From assembly GCA_900541795.1 (NCBI GenBank), contig UQLC01000032.1, positions 1 through 15,311 on the forward strand: a stretch of DNA of 15,311 bases. The letters are read 5' to 3'. Each line of letters starts with the position of its first letter. Position 1 is the stretch's first letter. The notes beneath the pieces were generated by a model. That model saw nothing but the letters and a program-made list of their open reading frames with translations, did not search any database and had not been told where the DNA came from. The position numbers and the translations under genes were made by a program. This document shows positions 1 through 6,343 of the stretch, one piece after another. This DNA comes from an uncultured Collinsella sp. (GTDB lineage Bacteria; Actinomycetota; Coriobacteriia; Coriobacteriales; Coriobacteriaceae).

Positions 1-19
1 ACTTTTAAAATTAGAGCGC

Positions 20-25
20 TATAGT
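20..25 (+). promoter_or_regulatory. possible -10 box (TATAGT) upstream of the beta-glucoside cluster
   Basis: TATAGT lies in a locally AT-rich stretch, the only AT-rich part of the leader before the GH1 gene. A matching -35 box would fall at or before the left edge of the window, so it cannot be judged. If it is real, the transcript would carry a leader of about 160 nt containing the long stem-loop at 71-156. Confidence 0.25.
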
Positions 26-70
26 TTAAGCAACGAACGGAATCCTTCCGCACAACAGGATCGACCGTTT

Positions 71-156
71 GGGGACGGTTTTGTTTTGGCGGGTTGGATA
101 TCGGTATGGCCGGTGCGCGCCCGCGCCGGATAACCTGCCAAAGCAAACCCGTCTCC
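71..156. repeat. long imperfect inverted repeat (REPIN-like), 25-nt arms, upstream of the GH1 gene
   Basis: Arms at 71-95 and 132-156 are complementary over 25 nt: as RNA, 24 of 25 positions pair, three of them G-U, with one U-C mismatch at 79/148. Between them lies a second hairpin, CCGGTGCG (110-117) and CGCGCCGG (122-129) with a 4-nt loop. Read on its own strand each arm begins GGGGACGG or GGAGACGG and ends TTTTGGCGGGTT or CTTTGGCAGGTT, so the structure is two inverted copies of one unit. The right arm recurs at 4012-4033 with 20 of 22 bases identical. It lies in the probable 5' leader of the GH1 gene, so it may also act as an mRNA structure. Confidence 0.7.
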
Positions 157-192
157 AACCGGAAGCTCTAGAACACGAAAGCGAGGACTTTG

Positions 193-1593
193 ATGGCACA
201 GTATCAGCTGCCCAACGACTTCTTCTTTGGCGCTGCTATGTCCGGCCCGCAGACTGAGGGTCAGTGGAACCAGGGCGGCAAGCTCGAGAACCTGTGGGAC
301 ACCTGGTCCATCCAGGATCTGGGTTCGTTCTACAACCGCGTTGGCTCTTACGCCGGCAATGACTTTATGGCCAAGTACCAGGAAGACCTTCGCATTTTGA
401 AGGACTTGGGTCTGGATACCTATCGCACTTCCATCCAGTGGAGCCGTCTGCTCGATGCCGACGGCAACCTCAACGAGGAAGGTGCCGCGTGGTATCACGA
501 GTTGTTCCGCGCCTCTCGCGAAGCCGGCTTGGAGCCGTTTGTCAACTTGTACCACTTTGACATGCCCACCTACCTCTTTAACCGTGGCGGCTGGGAGAGC
601 CGTGAGGTTGTCGAGGCTTACGCACATTACGCCGACGTCGCCTTCCACGAGTTTGGCCAGGAGATTAAGTACTGGTTCACCTTTAACGAGCCCATCGTCG
701 AGCCCGAGCAGCGCTATCAGGAGGGCGTGTGGTTCCCGCAGCTCCACGACTTCAACCGCGCCCGCACCGTGCAGTATCACATCTCGCTGGCGCACGCGCT
801 GGCCGTGGCCAACTATCGTCGCGCCTATGACGAGGGCGCTATTCGCGCCGATGCCAAGATCGGCATGATCAACTGCTTTACCCCGGTCTACACCAAGGAG
901 AACCCCAGCGAGGCGGACCTCGAGGCCGTGCGCATGACCAGCGGCATCAACAACCGCTGGTGGCTCGACCTCATCACCAAGGGCGAGCTTCCTGCCGACG
1001 TGCTCGACAGCCTGGCCGAGGGCGGCGTTAAGCTCCCGTTCCGCGCCGGCGACCAAGAGATCCTTAAGCAGGGTGTTGTCGACTGGCTCGGCTGCAACTA
1101 CTACCACCCCACGCGTGTTCAGGCGCCGGCGAGCAAGGTCGACCAGTACGGCCTGCCGCACTTTGCCGACGAGTACGTATGGCCCGACGCCGTTATGAAC
1201 GAGAGCCGCGGCTGGGAGATCTACCCGCAGGGCCTCTACGACTTTGGCATGGACTGCGCTAAGAACTACCCCGATCTTGAGTGGTTCGTTTCCGAGAACG
1301 GCATCGGCATCATGGACGAATACAAGAACCGTGACGCCGAAGGAACCATCCAGGATGACTACCGCGTCGACTTTGTACGTCAGCACCTGGAGTGGGTGGC
1401 CAAGGCCATCGACGAGGGCGCCAAGTGCCGGGGCTATCACTACTGGGCCGTCATCGATAACTGGTCTTGGGCCAATGCCTTTAAGAATCGTTACGGCTTT
1501 GTCGAGGTCGATCTCATGGACGGCTACAAGCGCCGCCTTAAGAAGTCGGCGGCCTGGCTCAAACAGGTCGCCACGACCCACGTGGTTGATTAG
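193..1593 (+). CDS. 6-phospho-beta-glucosidase, glycoside hydrolase family 1
   Basis: This protein of 466 residues matches the usual GH1 length. The acid/base glutamate is E166 in TFNEP and the nucleophile is E368 in SENG, so the retaining catalytic pair is complete. Near the C-terminus the position that is Glu in non-phosphorylated beta-glucosidases is Ser425 (NWSWANAF), followed by K431 and Y434. This is the pattern expected of the 6-phosphate-recognising branch, although the lysine sits one residue earlier than in LacG-type enzymes. It probably hydrolyses 6-phospho-beta-glucosides in the cytoplasm to glucose 6-phosphate and an aglycone or glucose. ATG 193 is preferred to TTG 190 because GAGGA at 183-187 is 5 nt upstream. 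The PTS genes follow 120 bp downstream. Whether the preferred sugar is gluco or galacto cannot be read from the sequence. Confidence 0.92.
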   Translation: MAQYQLPNDFFFGAAMSGPQTEGQWNQGGKLENLWDTWSIQDLGSFYNRVGSYAGNDFMAKYQEDLRILKDLGLDTYRTSIQWSRLLDADGNLNEEGAAWYHELFRASREAGLEPFVNLYHFDMPTYLFNRGGWESREVVEAYAHYADVAFHEFGQEIKYWFTFNEPIVEPEQRYQEGVWFPQLHDFNRARTVQYHISLAHALAVANYRRAYDEGAIRADAKIGMINCFTPVYTKENPSEADLEAVRMTSGINNRWWLDLITKGELPADVLDSLAEGGVKLPFRAGDQEILKQGVVDWLGCNYYHPTRVQAPASKVDQYGLPHFADEYVWPDAVMNESRGWEIYPQGLYDFGMDCAKNYPDLEWFVSENGIGIMDEYKNRDAEGTIQDDYRVDFVRQHLEWVAKAIDEGAKCRGYHYWAVIDNWSWANAFKNRYGFVEVDLMDGYKRRLKKSAAWLKQVATTHVVD

Positions 1594-1713
1594 CGACCGG
1601 GCGAACGCCCAGACCGCGCGCCGCCGCGCGCAACACATGGCACATCTGGTGGCAGAGGGCGACAGACCACCGTGCGCATAGGAAAAGGCCGGATTTGAAA
1701 GTTAGGAGCAATC

Positions 1714-3057
1714 ATGGCCAGTGACAACGGAAAGAGCTTCCTCGACAAGTTTGCCGAGGTCTCTGCGAAGGTGGGAAACCAGGTTCACCTGCGTTCCCTG
1801 CGTGACGCCTTCGCGACCATCACGCCGCTCTATATCCTTGCGGGTATCGCGGTTCTTATTAACAACGTCGTGTTCCCTCTGTTCCCGCTCGATGCGGCGG
1901 GCCTTGCCAACCTTCAGACGTGGGGCTCGGCAATTACGCTGGGCACCCTCAACGTCTCTGCCATTATCTTGGCCGGATTGATTGGCTACAGCCTCGCCAA
2001 GAACAAGCGTTTCGATAACCCGCTCGCTTGCGTGGTCGTCGCCATCTCTGCCTTCGTCATCATGATGCCGCAGCAGATCACCGCCTCGCTTGCCGCCACG
2101 AGCCCACTGCTCACCGACAAGATCACCTCCGCCGAGGTCACGGGCGCCCTTTCGACTGCCAACACCGGCACCAACGGTCTGTTCTCGGCTATTATCATCG
2201 CCCTGCTTTCCGTCTCGCTCTTCATCAAGATTTCTGGCGTCGAGAAGCTCAAGGTTAAGCTGGGCGAGGGCGTGCCTCCCGCGGTCTCCAACTCCTTCAA
2301 CGTCATGATTCCGATGCTGCTTAACCTCGCGGTCTTCGCTCTTGCCGCAGCCCTGCTCGCCGTGTGCGCCGGCACCGATCTGTGCACCATCATCTCCACG
2401 TGCATCTCCAACCCGCTCAAGAGCATCATGAACGCCGGTCCGTGGGCTGTTATCCTCATCTACACCCTTGCTAACCTGCTGTTCTGCGTCGGTATTCACC
2501 AGTCCACCATCTCTGGCGCTACCGTCGAGCCGATCCTGACCATGCTCATCGTCGACAACATGGCTACCTTTGCCGCCGGTGGCACCATCCAGCCCGATCA
2601 CTACATGAACATGCAGATCGTTAACAGCTTCGCCCTCATCGGCGGCTCGGGCTGCACCCTCATGCTCCTGCTCGACACGCTCCTGTTCTCCAAGAACAAG
2701 GCTTCCGAGACCGTTTCCAAGATGGCTATCCTGCCTGGTCTGTTCAACATCAACGAGCCGGTTATCTACGGTTACCCCATCGTGTACAACCTGCCGCTCA
2801 TGATCCCGTTCGTTCTTCTTCCCGATCTGTTCATCGGCATCACCTATGGCCTTACCTGCGCAGGCATCATCAGCCCCTGCATCGCCCAGGTGCCCTGGAC
2901 CATGCCTCCCGTCATCAATGCCCTGCTCGCTACGGGCTTTGACTGGCGCGCCGGCGTGTGGCAGGCTATCGAGATTGTCATTGGCATGGCCGTCTACCTG
3001 CCCTTTATGAAGATTTCCGAGAAGGCAATCGCCAAGCAGGAGGCTTTCGCCGAGTAG
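1714..3057 (+). CDS. celB: PTS lactose/cellobiose-family permease, EIIC component
   Basis: This is the membrane subunit that carries the sugar across the membrane and presents it for phosphorylation by EIIB. Its 447 residues form about ten hydrophobic segments. The family signature is clear: INEPVIYGYP with E348, the glutamate conserved in the NEP motif, and H262 in GIHQSTI, the conserved histidine of the substrate site. The N-terminal 25 residues are charged and cytoplasmic, as in ChbC and CelB. AGGAG at 1704-1708 is 5 nt before the ATG. The 120-bp gap after the GH1 gene holds only short GC hairpins without T-tracts, so cotranscription with it is likely. EIIB follows after 161 bp that contain a strong hairpin. 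The substrate is most likely cellobiose or a similar beta-glucoside; this rests on the GH1 neighbour. Confidence 0.93.
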   Translation: MASDNGKSFLDKFAEVSAKVGNQVHLRSLRDAFATITPLYILAGIAVLINNVVFPLFPLDAAGLANLQTWGSAITLGTLNVSAIILAGLIGYSLAKNKRFDNPLACVVVAISAFVIMMPQQITASLAATSPLLTDKITSAEVTGALSTANTGTNGLFSAIIIALLSVSLFIKISGVEKLKVKLGEGVPPAVSNSFNVMIPMLLNLAVFALAAALLAVCAGTDLCTIISTCISNPLKSIMNAGPWAVILIYTLANLLFCVGIHQSTISGATVEPILTMLIVDNMATFAAGGTIQPDHYMNMQIVNSFALIGGSGCTLMLLLDTLLFSKNKASETVSKMAILPGLFNINEPVIYGYPIVYNLPLMIPFVLLPDLFIGITYGLTCAGIISPCIAQVPWTMPPVINALLATGFDWRAGVWQAIEIVIGMAVYLPFMKISEKAIAKQEAFAE

Positions 3058-3085
3058 AACGCCTAACGTTCGTCCCTTTCACCTT

Positions 3086-3118
3086 TGCGGGCGCCGGTAC
3101 GCGGTGCCGGTGCCCGCA
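3086..3118 (+). other. 15-bp hairpin between EIIC and EIIB genes
   Basis: TGCGGGCGCCGGTAC (3086-3100) and GTGCCGGTGCCCGCA (3104-3118) pair over all 15 positions, two of them G-U, with a 3-nt loop GCG. No T-tract follows, so it does not look like an efficient intrinsic terminator. Position inside the operon suggests an mRNA processing or stability element, or partial attenuation setting the EIIC to EIIB/A ratio. That role is inferred from position only. Confidence 0.7.
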
Positions 3119-3128
3119 GCTCTCTCCC

Positions 3129-3159
3129 TTGTGTAAAGATGCAGGGGGGTGGGCACAAT
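3129..3159 (+). promoter_or_regulatory. possible internal promoter before EIIB
   Basis: A TTGTGT (3129-3134) and a CACAAT (3154-3159) are separated by 19 bp, just after the 15-bp hairpin and about 60 bp before the EIIB start. The match to consensus is weak and the spacing is long. It is listed because the 161-bp gap in this operon is otherwise unexplained. Confidence 0.2.
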
Positions 3160-3218
3160 AGCCGCAAGGAATAAAACCAGTTGTCGTCTGCGCGCCGCGC
3201 AGTTATAAGGAGGAAACC

Positions 3219-3521
3219 ATGAAGAAGATCATGCTCTGCTGCAATGCCGGTATGTCCACGAGCCTGCTGGTCCAGAAGATGCAGGCCGAGGTTGCAAACC
3301 GTGGTCTGGATATTGAGGTCGAGGCTCGTCCCATGAACGAGGCCCACGATCACCTGGACGAGTGCGACATGTTGCTGCTTGGTCCGCAGATCGGCTACAC
3401 CAAGGGCGATTTTGAGAAGGAGGCCGCCGGCCGCTTCCCGGTTGAGGTTATCAACATGGTCGACTACGGCCGCATGAACGCTGCCGGCATCATCGACCAC
3501 TGCGTCAGCGTGATGGGCTAG
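3219..3521 (+). CDS. celA: PTS lactose/cellobiose-family EIIB component
   Basis: This 100-residue cytoplasmic phosphocarrier takes phosphate from EIIA onto a cysteine and passes it to the incoming sugar. The N-terminal CNAGMSTS loop is the diagnostic phosphocysteine loop, with the active-site residue Cys8 (Cys7 precedes it). LLLGPQIGY at about residues 50-58 is also characteristic of ChbB/CelA-type EIIB. Size equals the stand-alone family. The start is certain: TAAGGAGG at 3206-3213 lies 5 nt before the ATG, the best ribosome site in the cluster. The gene ends with TAG immediately before the EIIA region, so EIIB and EIIA are surely cotranscribed and probably translationally coupled. Confidence 0.93.
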   Translation: MKKIMLCCNAGMSTSLLVQKMQAEVANRGLDIEVEARPMNEAHDHLDECDMLLLGPQIGYTKGDFEKEAAGRFPVEVINMVDYGRMNAAGIIDHCVSVMG

Positions 3522-3530
3522 GTGCTCTGC

Positions 3531-3863
3531 ATGGAGGATATGAACGAACTGCAGATGACCTGCTTTGAGATCATCAGCTACGTCGGTACCGCCAAGAGCA
3601 TGTACATCAATGCCGTGCAAAAGGCCAAGGAGGGCGATTTTGACGCCGCCGAGGAGCTTATCAAGCAGGGCGACGAGGCCTATAACGGTGGCCACGATGT
3701 TCACATGGGGCTTCTGAAGAAGGAGGCCAACGGCGAACGTAACGGCGAGGCCCCGTTGATTTTGCTGCATGCCGAGGACCAGATGGCCGGCACCGAGACC
3801 ATGCGCGTCATGGCGACGGAGCTCATCGAGGTTCACAAGCAGCTGCAGGCACTTCAGGCCTAG
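3531..3863 (+). CDS. celC: PTS lactose/cellobiose-family EIIA component
   Basis: This 110-residue subunit accepts phosphate from HPr on a histidine and gives it to EIIB. It is all-helical, as expected for the trimeric EIIA(Lac) fold, with the LHAEDQM motif giving His80 (phosphate acceptor) and Asp83 (the metal-binding aspartate at the trimer axis). The residue between them that is usually Gln in LacF/ChbA is Glu82 here. Three in-frame starts are possible: GTG 3522, ATG 3531 and ATG 3540. ATG 3531 is chosen because AGGTG at 3520-3524 sits 6 nt upstream, whereas the GGAGG before 3540 is only 2 nt from that codon. The gene lies directly after EIIB and is followed by a strong terminator. Confidence 0.88.
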   Translation: MEDMNELQMTCFEIISYVGTAKSMYINAVQKAKEGDFDAAEELIKQGDEAYNGGHDVHMGLLKKEANGERNGEAPLILLHAEDQMAGTETMRVMATELIEVHKQLQALQA

Positions 3864-3864
3864 T

Positions 3865-3896
3865 CGGCGTTATCGCCGCGACGGACCGTGCGGTCC
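3865..3896 (+). other. two small hairpins after EIIA
   Basis: CGGCG-TTAT-CGCCG (3865-3878) and GGACCG-TG-CGGTCC (3883-3896) follow the EIIA stop codon directly, before the main terminator. Neither has a T-tract. They may simply protect the 3' end of the transcript. Confidence 0.4.
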
Positions 3897-3921
3897 AACA
3901 GACAACATAGTCCCTTTGACG

Positions 3922-3959
3922 GGCGCCGGGAGCCTCCGCCTCCCGGCGCCTTTATTTTT
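3922..3959 (+). terminator. intrinsic terminator of the PTS operon
   Basis: GGCGCCGGGAG (3922-3932) and CTCCCGGCGCC (3940-3950) form a perfect 11-bp stem with a 7-nt loop, followed by TTTATTTTT at 3951-3959. It separates the PTS genes from the glucokinase gene. Confidence 0.9.
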
Positions 3960-4009
3960 GGGGATGGTCTTGCGCGGCCTGTTGGGCAGCCAATTGCGTT
4001 ACCCCAGAT

Positions 4010-4049
4010 AAAACCTGCCAAAACAAACCTGTCCTTTTTGGCAGGTTTT
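4010..4049. repeat. palindromic element with conserved core; possible bidirectional terminator
   Basis: AAAACCTGCCAAAA (4010-4023) and TTTTGGCAGGTTTT (4036-4049) form a perfect 14-bp stem with a 12-nt loop that reads AGGACAGGTTTG on the minus strand. Left arm plus loop (4012-4033) match 132-153 at 20 of 22 positions. The same layout, a stem around a GGGAC-type core, occurs at 5059-5089 and 7827-7855. A-rich and T-rich stem ends could also let it work as a terminator, but a terminator already lies 50 bp upstream. Confidence 0.75.
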
Positions 4050-4103
4050 TGCCTTGGGAGCGGTACCATACAGGCAATGTTTAAACGAGAAAGGCGGGCT
4101 CCC

Positions 4104-5057
4104 ATGGAACCTAAGCAGTATTACATCGGCATCGACGTCGGCGGCACCTCGGTCAAGGAGGGTCTGTTCGATGAGGACGGAAACCTGCTTGCCAAGGCCA
4201 GCGTGCCCACGCCTCCCATCGTTGACGCTGCGGGCTTTGCCGCGGTGACCGAGGCTATCGACCAGGTGGTCGCCAAGGCCCAGATTCCGCGTGCCTTTGT
4301 GTCGGGCATTGGCCTGGCCGTTCCGTGCCCCATCCCGGCATCGGGCGATGCCAAGGTCAAGGCGAACATCGCCATCAACCTGCCCGAGCTCAAGATCGCG
4401 ATCCAGGAGCACTGCCCCGACGCGGTCGTTAAGTACGAGAACGACGCCAACGCTGCTGCTATGGGCGAGGCCTGGCTCGGCTCTGCCAAGGGCGTACAGA
4501 ACGTGGTGATGGTCACCATTGGTACCGGCGTGGGCGGCGGCGTTATCGTTAACGGCGACGTGGTATCGGGCGTTGTGGGTGCTGGCGGCGAGATTGGCCA
4601 CATGTGCCTGAACCCGGCCGAGGAGCGCACCTGCGGCTGCGGCGGCCATGGCCACCTGGAGCAGTATTCCAGCGCCACCGGCGTGGTGAGCAACTACCTT
4701 GCCGAGTGCAAGAAGGCGGGCGTCGAGCCCATCGAGCTGACCGGCCCCTCCGATTCCAAGGACGTGTTCCAGGCCTGCCGCGAGGGCGACAAGCTCGCGC
4801 TGGCCGCGGCCGATACCATGGCCGACTATCTCGGCCGTGCACTGGCGCTTATTGCCAACGTGGTTGATCCCGAGATGTTCCTCATCGGCGGCGGCGCCTC
4901 CGCTTCGGCCGATGTCTATCTCGACAAGGTTCGCGAGCACTTTAAGCAGTACGCGCTTTCCGCCTCGCGCGAGACGCCCATTAAGGTCGCTTCGCTCGGC
5001 AACGACGCCGGCATCATCGGTGCCGCATACGTAGCCCTGCGCGCCGCCGGTAAATAG
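4104..5057 (+). CDS. ROK-family glucokinase
   Basis: This is probably an ATP-dependent glucose 6-kinase of 317 residues, the normal ROK glucokinase length. Near the N-terminus GIDVGGTSVK is the phosphate-binding loop; the catalytic base is D114 in ENDANAAAMGE; GTGVGGG binds the nucleotide phosphates. The ROK zinc site is present in modified form: H166 (GEIGH), C177 and C179, but the third cysteine of the usual CxCGxxGCxE motif is replaced by H184 (CGCGGHGHLE). Absence of an N-terminal helix-turn-helix argues for a kinase and not a ROK repressor. ATG 4104 is chosen because the conserved fold begins a few codons later and AAAGG lies about 9 nt upstream; ATG 4077 would add nine residues. Next to a phospho-beta-glucosidase and PTS, it would phosphorylate the glucose released from the non-phosphorylated half of the disaccharide. 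Confidence 0.9.
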   Translation: MEPKQYYIGIDVGGTSVKEGLFDEDGNLLAKASVPTPPIVDAAGFAAVTEAIDQVVAKAQIPRAFVSGIGLAVPCPIPASGDAKVKANIAINLPELKIAIQEHCPDAVVKYENDANAAAMGEAWLGSAKGVQNVVMVTIGTGVGGGVIVNGDVVSGVVGAGGEIGHMCLNPAEERTCGCGGHGHLEQYSSATGVVSNYLAECKKAGVEPIELTGPSDSKDVFQACREGDKLALAAADTMADYLGRALALIANVVDPEMFLIGGGASASADVYLDKVREHFKQYALSASRETPIKVASLGNDAGIIGAAYVALRAAGK

Positions 5058-5058
5058 C

Positions 5059-5100
5059 TGGTGCAAGGGGGTCAGGTTACTTTGCACCAACATGGTGCAA
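5059..5100. repeat. palindromic element with three alternating half-sites
   Basis: TGGTGCAA (5059-5066), its complement TTGCACCA (5082-5089) and TGGTGCAA again (5093-5100) lie two bases after the glucokinase stop. The first two enclose a 15-nt loop GGGGGTCAGGTTACT. The last two form a tight hairpin, 9 bp if the flanking T 5081 and A 5101 are counted, with a 3-nt loop. The third half-site is followed by AAGGGACGG, which resembles the start of another core and suggests a truncated second unit. The layout matches the elements at 4010-4049 and 7827-7855. Confidence 0.7.
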
Positions 5101-5179
5101 AAGGGACGGCCTTGGCCCCCATGCCTGCCCCAAATTGTGCCGTGCCCCTTCCGTCTGCGAAGGCTCGGCGCCAGCGTGC

Positions 5180-5185
5180 TACCAT
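5180..5185 (+). promoter_or_regulatory. possible -10 box (TACCAT) for ppaC
   Basis: TACCAT lies 39 bp before the ppaC start, and the same hexamer in the same TACCATA context occurs at 4064-4069 before the glucokinase gene. No convincing -35 box is visible for either copy. Confidence 0.3.
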
Positions 5186-5223
5186 AGCTACGTCCAAGTA
5201 CACATATCAAGTGGAGGATATCC

Positions 5224-6147
5224 ATGGCAAACGTTCTTGTCTTTGGTCACCAGAACCCCGATAACGACGCCATCATGAGCGCCGTCGTCCTGTCCCAGCT
5301 GCTCAACCAGGTTGAGTATGCCGGCAACACCTACGAGGCCTGCGCCCTTGGTCAGCTTCCGGCGGAGTCCGCCAAGCTGCTCGCCGACGCCGGCATTGCC
5401 GAGCCCCGCGTGATTGAGTCCGTCGAGGCCGGTCAGCTCGTCGTCCTCACCGACCACAACGAGTCCGCCCAGTCCGTCGCCGGCCTTAAGGACGCCACGG
5501 TCTTTGGCGTCGTCGATCATCACCGCATCGGCGATTTCGAGACCGCCGGCCCGCTGCACTACATCTGCCTGCCCTGGGGCTCCAGCTGCACCATCGTCAC
5601 CAAGCTCGCCGACGTGCTCGGCGTTGAGCTTTCCGACGTCCAGGCCAAGCTGCTGCTCTCGGCCATGATGACCGACACGCTCATGCTCAAGAGCCCCACC
5701 ACCACCGCTGTCGACCGCGTCGTCGCCGCCAAGCTCGGCGAGCAGGTGGGCGTCGACCCGGTCAAGTTTGGCATGGAGGTCTTCCTCACCCGTCCGTCCG
5801 GCTCCTTCACCGCTGCCGAGATGGTCGGCAACGACATCAAGATGTTCGAGCCCGCCGGTAAGAAGCTGCTCATCGGCCAGTACGAGACCGTCGACAAGAG
5901 CCGCGCGCTCGGCATGATCGACGAGATCCGTGAGGCCATGCGCGCCTACGCCGCCGAGAAGGGTGCCGACGGCATTGTCCTGTGCATCACCGACATCATG
6001 GAGGAGGGCTCGCAGGTCCTGCTCGAGGGCGAGACCGAGGCTGCTCAGAAGGGCCTGGGCATTGCCGACGAGCACGACGGCGTCTGGATGCCGGGCGTCC
6101 TCTCCCGTAAGAAGCAGGTCGCTGCCCCCATCATGGCCGCCTGCTAG
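5224..6147 (+). CDS. ppaC: manganese-dependent inorganic pyrophosphatase (family II, DHH)
   Basis: This cytoplasmic enzyme hydrolyses pyrophosphate to two phosphates, pulling biosynthetic reactions forward. Its 307 residues match family II (about 310). The metal-binding residues are H9, D13 and D15 in GHQNPDNDAI, then the TDHN and VDHHR motifs, the latter naming the DHH superfamily. The C-terminal SRKKQV motif, which binds substrate phosphate, is present near residue 295. The middle of the metal motif is D-N-D where many relatives have D-T-D; ligands are unaffected. There are no CBS or DRTGG inserts, so this is the short, non-regulated form. GGAGG at 5213-5217 is 6 nt before the ATG. It has its own terminator and appears to be a single-gene unit. 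Confidence 0.95.
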   Translation: MANVLVFGHQNPDNDAIMSAVVLSQLLNQVEYAGNTYEACALGQLPAESAKLLADAGIAEPRVIESVEAGQLVVLTDHNESAQSVAGLKDATVFGVVDHHRIGDFETAGPLHYICLPWGSSCTIVTKLADVLGVELSDVQAKLLLSAMMTDTLMLKSPTTTAVDRVVAAKLGEQVGVDPVKFGMEVFLTRPSGSFTAAEMVGNDIKMFEPAGKKLLIGQYETVDKSRALGMIDEIREAMRAYAAEKGADGIVLCITDIMEEGSQVLLEGETEAAQKGLGIADEHDGVWMPGVLSRKKQVAAPIMAAC

Positions 6148-6166
6148 GTTTAGTTGACCGAACGCC

Positions 6167-6206
6167 ACGACCGGATCGCGGACGCCCCGCGCTCCGGTCG
6201 TTTTTT
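6167..6206 (+). terminator. intrinsic terminator of ppaC
   Basis: ACGACCGGA (6167-6175) pairs with TCCGGTCGT (6193-6201); inside, CGCGG and CCGCG extend the helix. T6 follows at 6201-6206, giving a textbook terminator 20 bp after the ppaC stop codon. Confidence 0.93.
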
Positions 6207-6248
6207 GTGCATGCGCCGCGTCGTCTCTTGGACAGGCGTGCCCGTGCC

Positions 6249-6269
6249 GTTGAGCAAATAATGTTCAAC
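6249..6269. promoter_or_regulatory. 21-bp palindrome, possible operator upstream of nhaA
   Basis: GTTGAGCA (6249-6256), a 5-nt AT-only spacer, and TGTTCAAC (6262-6269) are complementary at 7 of 8 positions. It stands out as AT-rich DNA in a GC-rich gap, 145 bp before nhaA and about 45 bp before a TAGGCT that could serve as a -10 box (6316-6321). Half-sites of TGA-CA form are common for dimeric winged-helix regulators, but no specific family can be assigned. Confidence 0.4.
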
Positions 6270-6343
6270 CTGTGGTTCCGCTTTTCGGCCACGCCTGCGT
6301 GCTTGTCGTGCAGGGTAGGCTAGATGCAAGCGTAATACGTTAG

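Noticed and set aside
19..1638. 539-codon open frame on the minus strand opposite the GH1 gene
   Set aside because: It mirrors the codon phase of a clear GH1 gene with complete catalytic motifs, has no ribosome site and shows no recognisable family. Such long antisense frames are expected in GC-rich codon usage.
1594..1713. GC hairpins in the gap between the GH1 gene and EIIC considered as a terminator
   Set aside because: GGGCG-AA-CGCCC and GCGCG-CCGC-CGCGC are short and neither is followed by a T-tract. Cotranscription remains the simpler view.
3888..4103. N-terminal extension of the glucokinase frame upstream to 3888
   Set aside because: It would translate the PTS terminator and the 4010-4049 palindrome. 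The ROK fold begins just after ATG 4104.
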